A stretch of 64,000 bases of DNA from Dechloromonas hankyongensis (GCF_022012295.1 NZ_JAKLTN010000001.1:1711647-1775646); one strand, 5' to 3'; shown: positions 1 to 8,520, numbered from the stretch's first letter. Numbers and translations: made by a program. Notes: generated by a model from the letters alone, not told the origin.

Positions 1-232
1 ACATAGACATTCGCCAGCAATGTCAGAAGTGTCGGCGTACCTGCAATTCGTTGTCAATGGTGGTTTTCCGAGGGGCTGGTCGCTGCCCCTGCCGAAGAAG
101 GGGAGGTGTTCGTGCTCGACGGCGGCACGTGCTTGCCGGCCACGCCTGTACCAGCAAGGAAACGAAGTGCAGCCCACGGTTTCCTGGCGACAAGCGGCAA
201 CACAAAACCGTGCTCGGTCTCGCGTTCTGCCT
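1..232. other. Left edge, no gene recognised
   Basis: I see no convincing coding sequence, repeat or RNA here. Short open frames on both strands have no recognisable protein features and overlap each other. Confidence 0.5.
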
Positions 233-670
233 CTAGTCAGCGGACGCCATCGCCTCTGCCTCCATAGCCCGGGCAATGAGTTCGAAATCATGGTCGGACA
301 CTTCGAACAGACCGAAACGGAGCTGGTATCCCCAGTTCTTCTTACCTGCCGAAAATTCCAGCCGGTCCAGCAGCGGGGCGATGGGGGCCGCCTTGGCCTC
401 GGCCCAGCGCACATCCCGGCGAAAAGGGTGAAAGCCGTTCCCCATGTCCGCCTGGTAGGGCTCGCCGGTCACTACCCGGCCGAGGGCCGTGAAGCAGCGG
501 AGGGGAGTCGGCTCGCCGAATTTATCGGTCGGCGAGTAATAGACGACACCATCCCCTGGCCGTATCCGCCGAAGGGGCGCCGCCTTGCCATGGCACACCT
601 GCATGAAGCCGCCGGCCCGACCGATGCGGACGTGTTCCGCCGACGCGACGGCGATCCAGTTGCGGCTCAT
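233..670 (-). CDS. EVE domain-containing protein (UPF0310 family)
   Basis: 145 aa, the full length of a stand-alone EVE protein. The N-terminus reads as the family's opening strand ([13 protein letters not shown]), followed by GDGVVYYSP and a central W-containing segment typical of this PUA-like fold. EVE proteins bind modified bases or RNA; the exact ligand of this subgroup is not known. Its ATG overlaps the stop of the VOC gene by 4 nt (ATGA), so the two are probably co-translated. The family call is firm; the function is not. Confidence 0.85.
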   Translation of the reverse strand: MSRNWIAVASAEHVRIGRAGGFMQVCHGKAAPLRRIRPGDGVVYYSPTDKFGEPTPLRCFTALGRVVTGEPYQADMGNGFHPFRRDVRWAEAKAAPIAPLLDRLEFSAGKKNWGYQLRFGLFEVSDHDFELIARAMEAEAMASAD

Positions 671-1038
671 GGCTGGCTCGGGGCAAAGACCCGCAGGCGA
701 TGACCATCCGGATCAAGGCCGACAAAGGTGTAGCCGAAATCCATTCTGGTTGGTGCCTGCGCGATGGCGATGCCTTTGGCCTTCCATTGGGCGTGGCGGG
801 GTTCCACCTCGGCATCGTCGCCTACGGCGAAAGCCAGTTCGCCGCCGCCTGCTCCGGCAACTGCCTTGGGCGCCACCGTCTCGCGGGCCCAAAGGCCCAG
901 CATCGTGCCGTTGTCCAGGGCAAACATGGCGAAGGTGGGCGATGCCTCGACCGGCTGGCAGCCCAGCAGATCGGCATAGAAAGCCGCACTGGCCGCGGGT
1001 TGGGCGACGTAAAGAAGCAGGAAATTGGGATGGTTCAT
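667..1038 (-). CDS. VOC family protein (glyoxalase/bleomycin-resistance fold)
   Basis: 123 aa from the ATG at 1038 ([11 protein letters not shown]), where the conserved beta strand of the VOC fold begins; longer upstream in-frame starts would add about 60 residues of non-family sequence. The C-terminal [17 protein letters not shown] matches the usual DPDGHRL end of the family. Members bind a metal and act as small isomerases, dioxygenases or drug-binding proteins. It lies 97 nt downstream of a WYL regulator on the same strand, which may control it. The substrate cannot be told from sequence. Confidence 0.85.
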   Translation of the reverse strand: MNHPNFLLLYVAQPAASAAFYADLLGCQPVEASPTFAMFALDNGTMLGLWARETVAPKAVAGAGGGELAFAVGDDAEVEPRHAQWKAKGIAIAQAPTRMDFGYTFVGLDPDGHRLRVFAPSQP

Positions 1039-1135
1039 GGCGATTCTCCGATCAGGTTGGTGAAACCGGCCGGGGTTGGCCGATCCATGGGCTAATCGTA
1101 GAAGCAGCCAGTGACAGTTTCTGTCAGCAGTCGAA

Positions 1136-1861
1136 TTACCGGGCGGGGATGCCTTCCTGTTGCCGCCATTTCTGCAGCAGCGCCTGGCGGCGCTCAGGGT
1201 AGCGTTCTTCCAGGATGGCAAGGCTGCCGATGCGGTCGATGCGGAAATGCCGGAAGGCCCGGCGCAATTCGCACCAGGCCACCATCACCAGACAGCGGTC
1301 GAAGAAACCCACGGCACAGGGCCAGAGGATGCGGCTGGTTTCTTCTCCCTGCACATCCCGGTAGCCGACCTGCAGCTTGCGTTCGGCGCGGATGGCGGTG
1401 CGGATCTGGAAAAGGAGCTGGTCGGCAGGGGCGGTCTGGTTTTCCGGCCCCACCAGCAGGGCCGAACTGTCCGCTTCGTGGCGCAGTTCCGGTGGCAGCA
1501 CGGCGGTAATCTTGGCCAGGGCATTCCTGGCGGCATCCCCCAGCCGGGGATCGCCCCGCTCGGCCACCCAGCGCGAGCCGAGGACCAAAGCCTCGATCTC
1601 GTCCTCGGAAAACATCAGGGGCGGCAGCATAAAGCCCGGCCGCAGGACATAGCCAAGGCCGGCCTCGCCCTCGATATCGGCGCCTTGGGCCTGCAGCGAG
1701 GCGATATCCCGGTACAGGGTGCGCAGGCTGACGCCGAGTTCCGATGCCAAGGCCTGGCCGGGAACCGGCTGGCGATGGCGGCGGAGGGTCTGCATCAATT
1801 GCAGGAGACGTTCGGCGCGGGACAAGGGGCTGATTCTGGCGGGAAACTGAACGCCGGGCAT
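1136..1861 (-). CDS. YafY/WYL-domain transcriptional regulator
   Basis: 241 aa. An HTH_11 helix-turn-helix at about residues 15-65 (SRAERLLQLMQTLRRHRQPVPGQ and LGVSLRTLYRDIASL) is followed by a WYL-type ligand-sensing region, with RAERKLQVGYRD and the FRHFRIDRIG segment in the second half. This is the standard YafY layout. It precedes the VOC and EVE genes on the same strand and may regulate them. The effector is unknown. Confidence 0.88.
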   Translation of the reverse strand: MPGVQFPARISPLSRAERLLQLMQTLRRHRQPVPGQALASELGVSLRTLYRDIASLQAQGADIEGEAGLGYVLRPGFMLPPLMFSEDEIEALVLGSRWVAERGDPRLGDAARNALAKITAVLPPELRHEADSSALLVGPENQTAPADQLLFQIRTAIRAERKLQVGYRDVQGEETSRILWPCAVGFFDRCLVMVAWCELRRAFRHFRIDRIGSLAILEERYPERRQALLQKWRQQEGIPAR

Positions 1862-1945
1862 TCTAATGGGATTTCTTCGCGCCGTATCCGACCCGGCTAC
1901 AACCGGCTCAGGCGCCGGACATTTTCGGGCTTCCTTGCCCGGCCG

Positions 1946-2905
1946 TCAGGCCCCAGCCTTGCACATTCCGATCAGCGCCTGCGCCTGATCCCGGCAGCGC
2001 TGGTGGATACGTCCGTCGAGGTCGTTGCGCCAGCGGCGGGGGATGGCGGCCAGGCCGTAGCGGGCGCCGGCGAGCATGCCGGCGATGGCGCCGGTGGTGT
2101 CGGCGTCGCCGCCGCGGTTGACTACGTCGATCAGGCAATTTTCGAAATTGTCGGTGGCGAAGAAGGCCTGGAAGACGGCTTGCAGGGTTTCGGCCACGAA
2201 GCCGCTCGGGTTGTCGCGGCGCTTGCGGTCGTAGGCGAAGACCGGGAAGCGTTCGATGAAGGGAGCGATGCGCTGGCGCTCGACGGCAATGGCATCCCTG
2301 CCGGCCAGGAAATCCTGCACCATCAGGATGAGGACTTCGCAGGCCGCGTCGGACAGCGCGTTGTGGTGCGTGGTGTGGGCCTGCGCGGCGTTGGCGGCTC
2401 GGACTGCATCCTCCGCCTGGCCGTAGGTGGCGAGGGCGACGGGCAGGACACGCATGGCGGCGCCGTTGCCGGCGTCGTGTTCGGAGGGCGGCGCCTCGGG
2501 GTTGCCGGTCTTGCGGTAGGTGATCAGATTGCGGCGGATGGTGTTGCCGATATCGACCGGCTTGGCGCGCATCCAGGCGTCGAAGGCATCGGCGGTGGCC
2601 TTGGCGTCGACGCGGCCGTGGGCCAGGATGGCGTCGCCAAGGGCCAGCGACATGGTGGTGTCGTCGGTGACCTGGCCGGCCTTCAGGCGCAGCCAGCCGC
2701 CGCCGACGATGTCGCGATGTGCGCCGGACTGCTGGCGGATTTCGCTCGGGGTCATGAATTCGACGGTGGCGCCCAGCGCGTCGCCGATGGCCAGCCCGAG
2801 ATAGGCGGCGGTGGCGTGCTCAAGCAGCGGCGAGAGCGGCGGGTCGCCGGCCGGGCGCCGGCGGACCGGCGCAGTACGGGCGATCAGTTCTCCGGTCCAA
2901 AACAT
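1946..2905 (-). CDS. draG: ADP-ribosyl-dinitrogenase reductase glycohydrolase DraG
   Basis: 319 aa. DraG removes ADP-ribose from the regulatory arginine of the nitrogenase Fe protein and so reactivates it. The sequence shows AYLGLAIGDALGATVEFMTPSEI near the start, TDDTTMS, and NRGGDADTTGAIAGML near the end; these carry the Asp/Thr residues that bind the metal pair. The ATG at 2905 (MFWTGELIART) overlaps the end of nifQ by 22 nt; an open frame continues further upstream but is out-of-phase nifQ sequence. It is the last gene of the nifB operon. The partner DraT is not in the window. Confidence 0.93.
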   Translation of the reverse strand: MFWTGELIARTAPVRRRPAGDPPLSPLLEHATAAYLGLAIGDALGATVEFMTPSEIRQQSGAHRDIVGGGWLRLKAGQVTDDTTMSLALGDAILAHGRVDAKATADAFDAWMRAKPVDIGNTIRRNLITYRKTGNPEAPPSEHDAGNGAAMRVLPVALATYGQAEDAVRAANAAQAHTTHHNALSDAACEVLILMVQDFLAGRDAIAVERQRIAPFIERFPVFAYDRKRRDNPSGFVAETLQAVFQAFFATDNFENCLIDVVNRGGDADTTGAIAGMLAGARYGLAAIPRRWRNDLDGRIHQRCRDQAQALIGMCKAGA

Positions 2906-3456
2906 TTGGCGTAATCGGCGCAAACGCCGCACGACGGGGCGGGGCAGACGTAGATGCCTTCCTGCGCGCAGAACTGGCGGTAGAGGAATTTCTTCCACTT
3001 CATGTCGCCGCTGTTGGCACGGGCGAGGGCCGGGAAATTCACCCACATCAGCCGGCTCAGTTCGTCGCGGCTGGCCAGTCCCAGGTCTTGCCACAGGTGG
3101 TCGCGGCCGGCGCAGGCGGTGGCCAGGATATTGGCGACCAGCAGTTCGGTCGGCGACTGGCAGGCGCGGTTTTCGAGGAGGAGCTTTTGCAGGTCGCTCC
3201 ATTCCGGGATGGATTCGACCGCGCGTTCGGTCAGGCGCACGGCGCAGCCGGGGAAGTAGGCGAGGAGCAGGGTGTGGCAGGCCGCCGGGCCGAGGCCGAG
3301 ATGCGCCGGCAGGCAGCCTTCGCCGCTGGCCTGACCGGCGACGATGCTGGCCAGCAGCACGCGGTTCGGATCGCCCGCTGCGTGCTTCCCTGCCGGTGAG
3401 GACAGCAGTTCGGCGAGCAGCGTTGCCCGGTAAGGCAGGCGATCCGGACCGTTCAT
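2884..3456 (-). CDS. nifQ: Nitrogen fixation protein NifQ
   Basis: 190 aa. NifQ is an iron-sulfur protein that helps deliver molybdenum for FeMo-cofactor assembly. The C-terminus has the family's cysteine signature, FCAQEGIYVCPAPSCGVC followed by ADYAKC, after MKWKKFLYRQ. Length and layout match the family. It sits between FeSII and draG in the nif operon, and its 3' end overlaps draG by 22 nt, suggesting translational coupling. Confidence 0.93.
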   Translation of the reverse strand: MNGPDRLPYRATLLAELLSSPAGKHAAGDPNRVLLASIVAGQASGEGCLPAHLGLGPAACHTLLLAYFPGCAVRLTERAVESIPEWSDLQKLLLENRACQSPTELLVANILATACAGRDHLWQDLGLASRDELSRLMWVNFPALARANSGDMKWKKFLYRQFCAQEGIYVCPAPSCGVCADYAKCFGPEN

Positions 3457-3480
3457 GGCATGGGCCTTATTTGCTCGAAC

Positions 3481-3843
3481 TCACTTGCTGGGATATTCGA
3501 CCAGGATGTCCTCGTCGCGGACGATCATCTGGCAGGCTAGGCGCCATTGGGTCGGCGGGATGTCGTCGACGTACATCTGGTCGATCTCGGCCTTGGTGAT
3601 GTGGCCGAGTTCGGTCAGCGCGGCGACTTCGCGGACGTTGAGCGGGCCACCCATCGGGGCGCGCTTGCCGTCCATGGACGACACCTTGACCAGGCAGGTG
3701 CCGCAATTGCCTTCCTGGCAACCGAAGTCGATGGGGATGTGGTGTTCCTTGGCCAGGGCCAGGATGGTCTGGGTGTGGCTGCCGGCGACGGCATAGACGG
3801 TCTTGTCTTTATGCAGCGGGCTGCTGAAGGTGATGAGGGCCAT
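3481..3843 (-). CDS. 2Fe-2S protective ferredoxin, Shethna protein FeSII-like
   Basis: 120 aa. It closely resembles, along its whole length, the Azotobacter FeSII protein, which binds nitrogenase under oxygen stress and locks it in a protected inactive complex. It opens with MALITFSSPL. Cluster ligands are visible in CQEGNCGTC and in RLAC near residue 105. The region between (LTELGHITKAEIDQMYVDDIPPTQW) corresponds to the extra segment that sets FeSII apart from ordinary plant-type ferredoxins. It lies 24 nt upstream of nifQ. Protective activity here is inferred from homology. Confidence 0.88.
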   Translation of the reverse strand: MALITFSSPLHKDKTVYAVAGSHTQTILALAKEHHIPIDFGCQEGNCGTCLVKVSSMDGKRAPMGGPLNVREVAALTELGHITKAEIDQMYVDDIPPTQWRLACQMIVRDEDILVEYPSK

Positions 3844-3932
3844 GTTGTGTTTCTCCGGAATGGCGGGTTGATCTGGGTGTTCTCTGATGCGGTCGGGCGT
3901 TTGCTTTTAATCTTGTTCGGTAGGCGGGGGCG

Positions 3933-4220
3933 TCAGGCCGGCTTGACGACGATTTCGCCGCCGATGATCTGCGCCTGGCAGGCCAGGCGATGGCCGCGCG
4001 GGGCGAGGTTGTCCTTGAGCACCTGGTCTTCCAGGATGCTCGGCGGGGCGAGGTTTTCGTTGCCGGACACCACCTTGGTCAGGCAGGTGCAGCATTCCCC
4101 CTCGCGGCAGCCGTAGGTGATGCCGGCGCCGACTTTTTCCGAGACTTCGATGAGCCGGGTGCCGGCCGGTACGGTGACCGAGACGCCGATATCTTCGAAG
4201 GTGACTTTGGCTTTAGGCAT
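3933..4220 (-). CDS. [2Fe-2S] plant-type ferredoxin of the nif operon
   Basis: 95 aa. A beta-grasp ferredoxin with cluster ligands CREGECCTC and a distal RLAC, and the VPAGTRLIEVSEKVGAGITYGC lead-in seen in nif-linked 2Fe-2S ferredoxins. It probably carries electrons to nitrogenase or to the flavodiiron protein encoded just upstream (18 nt gap). The extra cysteine in ECCTC is a small peculiarity. The gap to FeSII downstream is 89 nt and holds no promoter that I can recognise. Confidence 0.88.
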   Translation of the reverse strand: MPKAKVTFEDIGVSVTVPAGTRLIEVSEKVGAGITYGCREGECCTCLTKVVSGNENLAPPSILEDQVLKDNLAPRGHRLACQAQIIGGEIVVKPA

Positions 4221-4238
4221 GGTTTTTCCCCTTGTCGT

Positions 4239-5510
4239 TTAGGCGAGCGCTGCCAGGTCGATCTCGCGGTTTTTCATTTGGCCGGTCAGGTGCCGGGCCA
4301 GTTGTTCGCCGAGGCTGCGGCATTCCTCGAGTTCGCCGGCATCCGGCACCAGCTTGATGCGCAGCCCTTCGAGCGGGACGCGCATCTTCAGGCCGCGCAG
4401 GCGGTCCTCGATCAGGCGCACCGCCTCGCCGCTCCAGCCGTAGGAGCCGAAGGCAGCACCCAGCTTGCCCTTGACGTTGACCGTGGTCAGCGAGGACAGC
4501 ACGTCCCAGATCGGCTTGACCGCGTCGGCGTTGATGGTCGGGCTGCCGAAGGCGAGGCCGTCGGCTTCCTCGATCAGGTCGGTGAAGATGCCGGATTCGC
4601 CGCCTTCCAGGTCGTACAGCGAAACGCGCACGCCGCCGATGGCCTCGGCGCCGGCGGCCAGCGCTTCGGCCATGCGCCGGGTGTTGCCGTAGGCCGAGAT
4701 GTAGAAGATGACCAGTGTCTTTTCGCTGCGCGCTTCGTTGAACAGGCGCGGCGTGGCCAGTTCGCGATAGCGATGCACGTAGTCGCGCGGCGCATGGCGC
4801 AGGATGGGGCCGTGCGCCGGGGCGATCAGGTTGATGGCGAGCGGCTCGATCAGCGCGATGGCGTCGAGCACGTACTCGCGGAAAGGCCGCATGATGTGGG
4901 CGTAGTAGTACTCGAACGAGAAGCGGAAATCGCCCACCGTGTCGTTGAACAGCCGGGCATCGCAGAAATGGCAGCCGAAGATGTCGCCGGTGAACAGCAG
5001 GCCGTCCTCGACCAGATAGGTGCATTGTGTATCCGGCCAGTGCAGGTAGGGCGTGTGCAGGAAGCGCAGGGTGCGGCCGCCGAGATCGACCTCGTCGTCA
5101 GTGGTCACCGGGATGTACTCCGGCGCCTTCTCGCCGGTCGGCTTGAGCAGGGCCTTCAGCATCATCTGCGCCCGGCTCGACAGATAGACCCGGGCCTGCG
5201 GGGCACGCCGCAGCAGTTCGGGCAGGGCGCCGCTGTGGTCCGGCTCCAGGTGGTTGAGGACGATGACGGTGATCTCGTCGTAGCGGGCCACCGATTCGAG
5301 GCGGGCGAAGAAGGTGTCGGCGAACTCCTCCTTGACCGTGTCGATCACCGCCACGCCCTGCTCGCCGCGCACTACGTAGGCGTTGTAGCTGGTGCCGTTG
5401 GCGGTCTTCAGGATGATGTCGAAATTGCGCAGATGCGGGTCCAGCGCCCCCACCCAGTGGACGCCCGGCGCCAGTTCGACGGCTGTCTTAGTGAGACCCG
5501 CCGCAGGCAT
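4239..5510 (-). CDS. Flavodiiron protein (FprA-type A-flavoprotein)
   Basis: 423 aa. The N-terminal metallo-beta-lactamase-like domain has the di-iron motif HLEPDH (H87, E89, D91, H92), with further ligands in HWPDT and the APAHGP region. A flavodoxin domain follows from about residue 275 (FYISAYGNTRRMAEAL). Such proteins reduce O2 to water or NO to N2O. I chose the ATG at 5510 because GAGGA lies about 8 nt before it; earlier in-frame starts exist at 5531 and 5570. It overlaps the NifO-like gene by 23 nt. In this operon oxygen removal to protect nitrogenase is the likelier job (inference). Confidence 0.9.
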   Translation of the reverse strand: MPAAGLTKTAVELAPGVHWVGALDPHLRNFDIILKTANGTSYNAYVVRGEQGVAVIDTVKEEFADTFFARLESVARYDEITVIVLNHLEPDHSGALPELLRRAPQARVYLSSRAQMMLKALLKPTGEKAPEYIPVTTDDEVDLGGRTLRFLHTPYLHWPDTQCTYLVEDGLLFTGDIFGCHFCDARLFNDTVGDFRFSFEYYYAHIMRPFREYVLDAIALIEPLAINLIAPAHGPILRHAPRDYVHRYRELATPRLFNEARSEKTLVIFYISAYGNTRRMAEALAAGAEAIGGVRVSLYDLEGGESGIFTDLIEEADGLAFGSPTINADAVKPIWDVLSSLTTVNVKGKLGAAFGSYGWSGEAVRLIEDRLRGLKMRVPLEGLRIKLVPDAGELEECRSLGEQLARHLTGQMKNREIDLAALA

Positions 5511-5961
5511 GCTCGGCTTCCTCGTGTTCATGGGCGTGGCTGCCGCAACTGCCGTGGCCTTCCGGACCATGCACGCAAGCCTCGATGTTGCCCTCCGGCA
5601 ACTCGACGTTGTTCAGCCCCAGCCAGGCATCGACCAGGGCGACGTCGAAGCCGACCAAGCGTTCCTCGCCGACTTCCATCAGCGGCCGGCGGATGAGCAG
5701 CGGGTTGCCGAGCAGCAGGTGCAGGGCGTCCTCGAAACCGAGGGTTTCCGGGACGATCTCGCCGCTCTTGATGGCTGGCGCGGCGCGGTTGAACCAGTCG
5801 GCGACGGGGAGCTGGCCGAGAAACTGGAGCAGGCGGTCGGCTGTCCAGGATTCAGCCTTCAGGCTCTTGGCCTGGACGGTATGGCCGGCGGCGGCGAGCA
5901 GGGTTTTCTGGCGGAGATTGCCTTTGCAGCCGGGTTTTTCGTAGAAGGTGATGGTGGCCAT
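5488..5961 (-). CDS. Nitrogenase-associated ArsC/Spx-like protein (NifO family)
   Basis: 157 aa. The first 110 residues fit the nitrogenase-associated family related to glutaredoxin-dependent arsenate reductase: FYEKPGCKGNLRQK at the start, NPLLIRRPLMEV in the middle, and a GFD strand. Azotobacter NifO belongs here; its role is in nitrate/molybdenum balance and is poorly defined. The last ~29 residues form a tail very rich in His, Cys, Gly and Glu (CVHGPEGHGSCGSHAHEHEE and on), which looks metal-binding. It is separated from the upstream ferredoxin gene by a large inverted repeat. Confidence 0.82.
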   Translation of the reverse strand: MATITFYEKPGCKGNLRQKTLLAAAGHTVQAKSLKAESWTADRLLQFLGQLPVADWFNRAAPAIKSGEIVPETLGFEDALHLLLGNPLLIRRPLMEVGEERLVGFDVALVDAWLGLNNVELPEGNIEACVHGPEGHGSCGSHAHEHEEAEHACGGSH

Positions 5962-6020
5962 AGGGAGTTAGGTTTCGGTTGATTGCTGTGGGGTTTGTTT
6001 TCTTCGTACCTCAAGCGTTG

Positions 6021-6543
6021 GTTTCCGCGCTTGAGGCGCGGGCATACTTTCTTCTTGCGTCGCCAAGAAGAAAGTAGCCAAAGAAGAAGGCGACCCTGGG
6101 TCGGTGCCGGCTGCGCCGGTCCCCTGCGCTACTCGGGACTGGCGGGGGCTGCGGAACTCGGCCCGATGGGCCTCAGACAGTCCTCGCCCTTTTTCCGCCA
6201 GACCCTGCGTTGCTCGGCACCTCTCAAGGGGCCCGGTGAACCATCCGGGTTCGGCCGGCGGCCTTGGTTTCTGGCAACGTTGGGCGACTATTGCACTCAG
6301 CTTTTCGGACGGCGTCTGAAGCCGAGACGCCTTTCGAATCCCCTTGAGAGGCGCTGAGCAACGCAGGTGGGTCGGGGGCAGTCGGCTTGCCTTGTCTGAG
6401 CCGCAGGCGAGTTCAGGCAAGCCGCCCGGCCTGCCGAGTAGCGCAAGGAACCCCGAAGGGGCGCCAACCCAGGGGTCGCCTTCTTTTTGGCTACTTTTTC
6501 TTGGCGAAGCAAGAAAAAGTACGCCCGCCCTCAAGGCGGAAAG
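6021..6543. repeat. Large inverted repeat pair between two nif genes
   Basis: Two copies of a ~215-bp sequence face each other: left arm about 6021-6240, right arm about 6330-6543, with ~90 bp between. The outer parts match well (left GCCAAGAAGAAAGTAGCC versus right, read on the other strand, GCCAAGAAAAAGTAGCC), as do the inner parts around the segments reading CTGCGTTGCTC and CCTCTCAAGGGG. Open frames through it encode low-complexity peptides without family features. It lies inside an otherwise tight nif operon and could fold into a very long hairpin in the mRNA. Confidence 0.85.
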
Positions 6544-6626
6544 CAGCGGTCGCGCAAACGCCAACGCATAAGAAGGGACAGAACCCAACGGTTCCCCCCT
6601 TAGCAGCGAAGGCAAAGAAACCGGCA

Positions 6627-6905
6627 TTACGCCGCCTCCCGCCACAACCCAAACTCCTTCAACTTCTCAATCGGAATCCCGGTCAGCGACCCCGGCGGGT
6701 TCAAAAACTCGCCCAGCTCATCGACGATCGCCATCTCGATCGGACAGATCGCCGCGCACTGCGGCACCCCGTGATCGCCCAGGCATTCGGTGCACTTGCC
6801 GTCGTCGATCAGGAAATCCGGCGTGTCCTGGTAGATCGCGTCGTTCGGGCAGACATCGACGCAAGCCCAGCAATTGACGCAGGATTGGGTAATTTGCAGG
6901 GCCAT
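6627..6905 (-). CDS. 2[4Fe-4S] ferredoxin, FdxN type
   Basis: 92 aa. Two cluster motifs are visible: CVNCWACVDVCP and CTECLGDHGVPQCAAICP. The second has the long C-x2-C-x8-C spacing typical of ferredoxins encoded beside nifB, which feed electrons to NifB or nitrogenase. Its ATG directly abuts the nifB stop with no gap. The inverted repeat starts about 84 nt past its stop. Confidence 0.93.
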   Translation of the reverse strand: MALQITQSCVNCWACVDVCPNDAIYQDTPDFLIDDGKCTECLGDHGVPQCAAICPIEMAIVDELGEFLNPPGSLTGIPIEKLKEFGLWREAA

Positions 6906-8405
6906 TTACGCCACCTTCAGGCTTTCTGCGGCGGGAAGCAGTTTCCCGGTCGCCGCGATTTCCTTATAAACAGCCATCACGGCATCCTCGATCGGCTCCA
7001 TCGCATGTTCGCCGTTCGGCGCGATGCCGGCGGCTTCCAGCTTGCCCCACGGCTCGTAGCCGATTTTGGAACAGAGCACCACCTCGCAGCCTTCGAGCAC
7101 GCGGATGTTGCGGTCGAGCAGGGATTCGGTGGCGCCTTCGTCGACCACGTCGCCGTCGCCGCAGGAATCCATGCCGCCGCAGTACAACTCGGTCTTGCGG
7201 TGGCTGAGGAAGCGCACGCCTTCGGGGGAGGCCTCGTAGATCAGGAATTCCTTGGCATGGCCGAAGTGCTCGGCGACGACACCGTTCTTGCCGGCGACCG
7301 CCATCAGCACCGGCCGCGAACCTTCGGGAATGCCTTCGGCCTTGGGCTTGGCGACTCCGCGCTTGGCTTCCAGCTTCTCGATGATCTCGTCGTGCACCAC
7401 CTTACGGCGGACCATGGCGGCTTCGTAATCGACGTCCATGACGTCGATCTTGTCGAGCGTGAACTCGTCGCCGCGATCCTCGCCCAACAGGCCGACCGCG
7501 TCGGCGCGGCACTGGCGGCAGTGGCGCATCATCGCCATGTCGCCAGCGCAGGCATCCTGCAGCTCCTGCAACTGTTCCGGGGTCGGTTCCGGCTGCTCCA
7601 TGATGCCGTAGTAGGTGCCGTGCTCGGGCTCGGCGATCAGCGGCATCACGTTGTGCAGGAAGGCGCCCTTGGCCTTGACGATCTTCGAGACTTCCTTGAG
7701 ATGCTCGTCATTGACGCCGGGAATCAGCACTGAATTCACTTTGACCAGGATGCCGCGGTCGGTCAGCATCTGCAAGCCCTTCTGCTGTTGCTCGATCAGG
7801 ATGCGTGCGCCCTCGACGCCGGTGATCCGCTTGTTCTCCCAGTAGATCCACGGATAGATCTTGGCGCCGACTTCCGGATCGACACAGTTGATGGTGATCG
7901 TCACGTGGTCGATGTTGTGCTGGGCGATGCGGTCGACGTACTGCGGCAGGTTCAGGCCGTTGGTCGACACGCAGAGCTTGATGTCCGGGGCGCGCGCGGA
8001 GAGCTGTTCGAAGGTTTCGAAGGTGCGGCCCGGGTTGGCCAAGGGGTCGCCGGGGCCGGCAATGCCGAGCACCGTCATCTGCGGGATTTCGGCGGCAACG
8101 GCGAGGACCTTCTTGATCGCCTGGTCCGGCGTCAGCAGCTCGGAGACGACGCCCGGACGCGATTCGTTGGAGCAGTCGTACTTGCGGTTGCAGTAGTTGC
8201 ACTGGATGTTGCAGGCCGGCGCCACGGCCACGTGCATGCGGGCGAAGTAGTGGTGCGCCTCTTCCGAATAGCAGGGGTGGTCCTGCACCTTGGCTCGGAT
8301 GTGGTCCGGCAGGTGCGAGAGGGCATCCGGCGCGGTGCCGCAGCCGCTGGAAGAACAACCGCCGCCCTCGGCCGGGGCGCTGTTGCTGATGACGGGAAGT
8401 TCCAC
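6906..8405 (-). CDS. nifB: Nitrogenase cofactor biosynthesis protein NifB
   Basis: 499 aa. NifB is the radical-SAM enzyme that builds NifB-co, the Fe8S9C precursor of FeMo-co. The radical-SAM cysteines are C65, C69 and C72 (ACNIQCNYC). N-terminal cysteines (GGGCSSSGCG) and later CRQCRADAVG supply further cluster ligands. From about residue 370 to the end is a NifX/NafY-like domain (VLMAVAGKNGVVAEHFGHAKEF), as in full-length proteobacterial NifB. It heads the minus-strand nif operon and has a sigma54 promoter and a NifA site upstream. Confidence 0.97.
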   Translation of the reverse strand: MELPVISNSAPAEGGGCSSSGCGTAPDALSHLPDHIRAKVQDHPCYSEEAHHYFARMHVAVAPACNIQCNYCNRKYDCSNESRPGVVSELLTPDQAIKKVLAVAAEIPQMTVLGIAGPGDPLANPGRTFETFEQLSARAPDIKLCVSTNGLNLPQYVDRIAQHNIDHVTITINCVDPEVGAKIYPWIYWENKRITGVEGARILIEQQQKGLQMLTDRGILVKVNSVLIPGVNDEHLKEVSKIVKAKGAFLHNVMPLIAEPEHGTYYGIMEQPEPTPEQLQELQDACAGDMAMMRHCRQCRADAVGLLGEDRGDEFTLDKIDVMDVDYEAAMVRRKVVHDEIIEKLEAKRGVAKPKAEGIPEGSRPVLMAVAGKNGVVAEHFGHAKEFLIYEASPEGVRFLSHRKTELYCGGMDSCGDGDVVDEGATESLLDRNIRVLEGCEVVLCSKIGYEPWGKLEAAGIAPNGEHAMEPIEDAVMAVYKEIAATGKLLPAAESLKVA

Positions 8406-8442
8406 GATGTAGGCTCCTCGAAAACTGTTCGGAGCCTATTCA

Positions 8443-8457
8443 GCAATCGCTGTGCCA
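8443..8457 (-). promoter_or_regulatory. sigma54 promoter of the nifB operon
   Basis: On the minus strand the sequence reads TGGCAC-N5-TTGC, with GG and GC separated by exactly 10 nt, which is the -24/-12 consensus. It lies about 40 nt upstream of the nifB ATG. Confidence 0.9.
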
Positions 8458-8520
8458 GTCAGTATTTATTAATTAAAACAACGGTATGGCGCGTTTCGTG
8501 AGCGGACTTGTCGGGCGGCT

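Noticed and set aside
1160..2914. Long plus-strand open frame (584 codons)
   Set aside because: It is antisense to the WYL regulator and draG, is low complexity in Gly/Ala/Val, and has no family features; such frames are usual in high-GC DNA.
3990..5696. Long plus-strand open frame over the ferredoxin and flavodiiron genes
   Set aside because: Antisense shadow; the minus strand carries clear protein families with proper motifs.
5968..6645. 225-codon minus-strand open frame through the inverted repeat
   Set aside because: It follows the repeat arms, gives Ser/Pro/Arg-rich peptides that resemble known spurious translations of repeats, and lacks a ribosome site.
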